Source: Blautia sp.
Lineage (GTDB): Bacteria; Bacillota; Clostridia; Lachnospirales; Lachnospiraceae
NCBI GenBank assembly: GCA_026169535.1
Contig: JAPFCU010000064.1
Coordinates: 1-64,000 of the forward strand
DNA length: 64,000 nt
Direction: 5' to 3'
Shown here: positions 62,360-64,000 of the stretch, piece by piece
Numbering within the stretch: position 1 is the stretch's first letter
How the letters are laid out: each line of letters begins with the position of its first letter
The notes under the pieces: model-generated
Database searches by the model: none
What the model was told of the DNA's origin: nothing
The model's input: only the letters and a program-made list of their open reading frames with translations
Translations under genes and position numbers: made by a program

Positions 62360-64000
62360 TTACTGGGGATAATATACTTCCCATTCTCCTTCATTCCAGT
62401 CGCCACCGCTGCCATCACCGCTGCCATTACCGCTGCCATCACCGCTGCCATTACCGCTGCCATCACCGCTGCCATCGCCACCGCCGTTATCACCGCTGCC
62501 ATCGCCACCGCCGTTATCGCCGCCGCCATCGCCGCCAGCGTTAGGATCTTCGGTATTACCGCCAGCGTTAGGATCCTCCGTATTGCCTCCGGCATTAGGA
62601 TCTTCGGTATTAGGATCCTCCGGCACAACAGTTGGTTCAGGAATTTCAGTTTCATCATAGATGTATTCTGGAATAGGTTCTGGTTCATAGAAATGCTGGT
62701 CGCAGTATTCGGTAGGAACATCGCCGATATCGAAGTATTCTGTGATTACAGAGCAGCCGGCTCTCGGAAGTAATCCGGTATCAGCACAAATACTTACTTT
62801 TTCTACAGTGGAAGGCATTTCAAAGTCTTTGTTTTCCAGACCCTCATGAATGCGTGTCATAACTTTTTTCCATAGATTTTTATGGAATTCACGGGAATAA
62901 TCATCTGGAAGTTTTTCATTGTTATCAAATCCCGACCATACAGTACATGTATAATATGGTGTGTAGCCTGCAAACCACAGATCGTTGTAATCATCGGTAG
63001 TACCTGTTTTTCCTGCTACAGTCATATTATCCAGCTGGCAGGCAGTACCAGTACCATAATTAATAACATCTTCCATAGCACTGGTAAGAAGCCATGCAGT
63101 ACTTTCTTTGATTACAGAGCGTCCTGCAGAATTTTTTTCAATCAGGACATTCCCGTCATGGTCAAGAATCTTTGTATAATAGAGAGGTTCAATATAATTA
63201 CCCTGGTTTGCAATGGCTGCATATGCAGCGCAGAGTTCAATATTGGTAACACCATGAGTCAGACCGCCAAGAGCCATAGGAAGATTGGCATCTGTCCATA
63301 CGGTACCGTCTTCATCTGTATCTGCTTCTGTTCCATGAGCAAGGGTGGTAAAACCAAAATTATCCAGGTACTGAAGGCCAAGTTCCGGAGTTACCTCCTC
63401 CAGGCATTTAACAGCAACAACATTAATAGAATTCTGGATGGCCTTGCGTATAGTTGTGGTTCCGCTGTAGGATCTGGATGCATTTTCTACAGGAGATCCG
63501 TCCGGATAATTATAAGGTTCATCCTCAAAGGTTGTGGCAAGGGTCATTCCCTTTTCGTTAAGTGCAGGTGCATAGGTGGATACGATCTTAAATGTAGAAC
63601 CAGGCTGTCTGGTGGTATCCGTTGCACGGTTAAGTGTAAGGCTTGCGGTCTTTTCTCCGCGCCCGCCTACGATGGCTTTTACATAGCCTGTATGCTGATC
63701 GATGACACTCATGGAAGACTGAGGCTGAGGTGCAAAATTTACACGTTCAGCAATGACAGTGCTGCCATCAGCCAGAATAGACTGTTTATATCTGTCTACA
63801 TATTCCTGACCTTCTTCCTGTGAGGAAAACAGGAGATCGAATTCAGGATCTTCATTCTGGAAGTAAAGACGGAGCATTTCTTTGCTGTAATTGACTTCTT
63901 CACCCTGAGGATTCTGGACTGTCAGTGCATAATCAAGGGCATATTGTACATTTTCAGGATAGTTTTCCGGATTTGCATATTCTTCATCCAGGATATTCTG
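62360..64000 (-). CDS. Class A penicillin-binding protein, C-terminal part (5' end outside window)
   Basis: The frame is open to the right edge, giving 546 residues that lack the start. The transpeptidase domain has all three active-site motifs: STFK (RQPGSTFKIVS), SIN (IQNSINVVAVK) and KTG (VAGKTGTTDD). It cross-links peptidoglycan at the outer face of the membrane. The glycosyltransferase domain should lie beyond the edge. The C-terminal ~100 residues are low complexity: three NTEDPNAGG-type repeats, then Gly/Asp/Ser/Asn runs to the final EWEVYYPQ. Such glycine-rich tails occur on PBP1 of several Lachnospiraceae. Confidence 0.9.
   Translation of the reverse strand, partial: QNILDEEYANPENYPENVQYALDYALTVQNPQGEEVNYSKEMLRLYFQNEDPEFDLLFSSQEEGQEYVDRYKQSILADGSTVIAERVNFAPQPQSSMSVIDQHTGYVKAIVGGRGEKTASLTLNRATDTTRQPGSTFKIVSTYAPALNEKGMTLATTFEDEPYNYPDGSPVENASRSYSGTTTIRKAIQNSINVVAVKCLEEVTPELGLQYLDNFGFTTLAHGTEADTDEDGTVWTDANLPMALGGLTHGVTNIELCAAYAAIANQGNYIEPLYYTKILDHDGNVLIEKNSAGRSVIKESTAWLLTSAMEDVINYGTGTACQLDNMTVAGKTGTTDDYNDLWFAGYTPYYTCTVWSGFDNNEKLPDDYSREFHKNLWKKVMTRIHEGLENKDFEMPSTVEKVSICADTGLLPRAGCSVITEYFDIGDVPTEYCDQHFYEPEPIPEYIYDETEIPEPTVVPEDPNTEDPNAGGNTEDPNAGGNTEDPNAGGDGGGDNGGGDGSGDNGGGDGSGDGSGNGSGDGSGNGSGDGSGGDWNEGEWEVYYPQ
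62397..62620 (-). repeat. Tandem repeats coding the PBP tail
   Basis: A stretch of 12-base units (forms of ACCGCTGCCATC on the plus strand) at about 62405-62530, then about 27-base units coding NTEDPNAGG at about 62530-62610. Copies are near-identical at the DNA level, so length change by slippage is likely; the unit lengths are multiples of three and keep the frame. Confidence 0.85.

Noticed and set aside
62397-62620. CRISPR-like array
   Set aside because: The repeats are in frame within a penicillin-binding protein, have no unique spacers, and code a low-complexity tail.

Overview
The window looks like chromosome of a Lachnospiraceae bacterium, probably Blautia-like (low-GC Gram-positive gut anaerobe). 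Signs are strong AGGAGG ribosome binding sites, DapL-type lysine synthesis, type III glutamine synthetase, an Amt-PII fusion, a split ferredoxin-type glutamate synthase, HPr kinase and many families typical of that group. No rRNA, tRNA, CRISPR array, insertion sequence or prophage was seen. Genus is inferred from gene content; no database search was run. Layout: 1-6.2 kb holds the end of an unknown gene, glycogen branching enzyme, a TetR regulator and a three-gene minus-strand operon of unknown membrane or lipoproteins. 6.2-9.6 kb has a translational GTPase of the ribosomal-protection type fused to a Rae1/YacP-like NYN nuclease domain, then a GNAT acetyltransferase. 9.7-13.6 kb is a three-gene cassette: a BspA-like repeat protein, a DUF2201/VWA protein and a MoxR-type AAA+ ATPase. 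13.6-33.4 kb is a nitrogen and glutamine island. A minus operon encodes the three pieces of a split glutamate synthase, a type I-like glutamine synthetase and an ANTAR-domain regulator. The divergent plus operon encodes glutamine synthetase III, Amt-PII and asparagine synthase. It is followed by pyrG-purF-carA-carB-dapL. The main discovery is that three promoters here (minus operon, glnN, pyrG) are each followed within a few bases of the predicted start by an intrinsic terminator. The 5' arm of that terminator can instead fold into a 6-bp hairpin with a hexanucleotide loop AARGGC, carrying the A1 and G4 expected of ANTAR target RNAs. Four such elements occur, with compensatory stem changes between them. 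This predicts one autoregulated antitermination regulon covering glutamine production and glutamine-consuming synthases. The ANTAR protein itself has a receiver domain without the phospho-acceptor Asp. 33.4-33.8 kb is a decayed locus: the last 18 codons of a second MoxR-like gene and a frameshifted DUF6054-type gene behind an intact-looking promoter. 33.8-37.7 kb is a selenium/sulfur handling cluster (LysR regulator, cysteine desulfurase, YedE, TusA-like protein, DUF3343). 37.7-42.8 kb is a BceAB-type ABC transporter divergent from a LytTR/GHKL two-component system, with four spaced direct repeats between them. 42.9-47.3 kb has a GreA-type factor, a Na/phosphate cotransporter with a Pho-box-like promoter, and a PhoPR-like pair. 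47.3-54.8 kb is an AraC-regulated sugar operon: ABC importer, nucleotidyltransferase, NahK-like N-acetylhexosamine 1-kinase and GalE. 54.8-64 kb carries a DUF1846 protein, ftsH, uvrC, hprK, a ROK glucokinase and the end of a class A penicillin-binding protein with a repetitive Gly/Asp/Asn tail that runs off the right edge.
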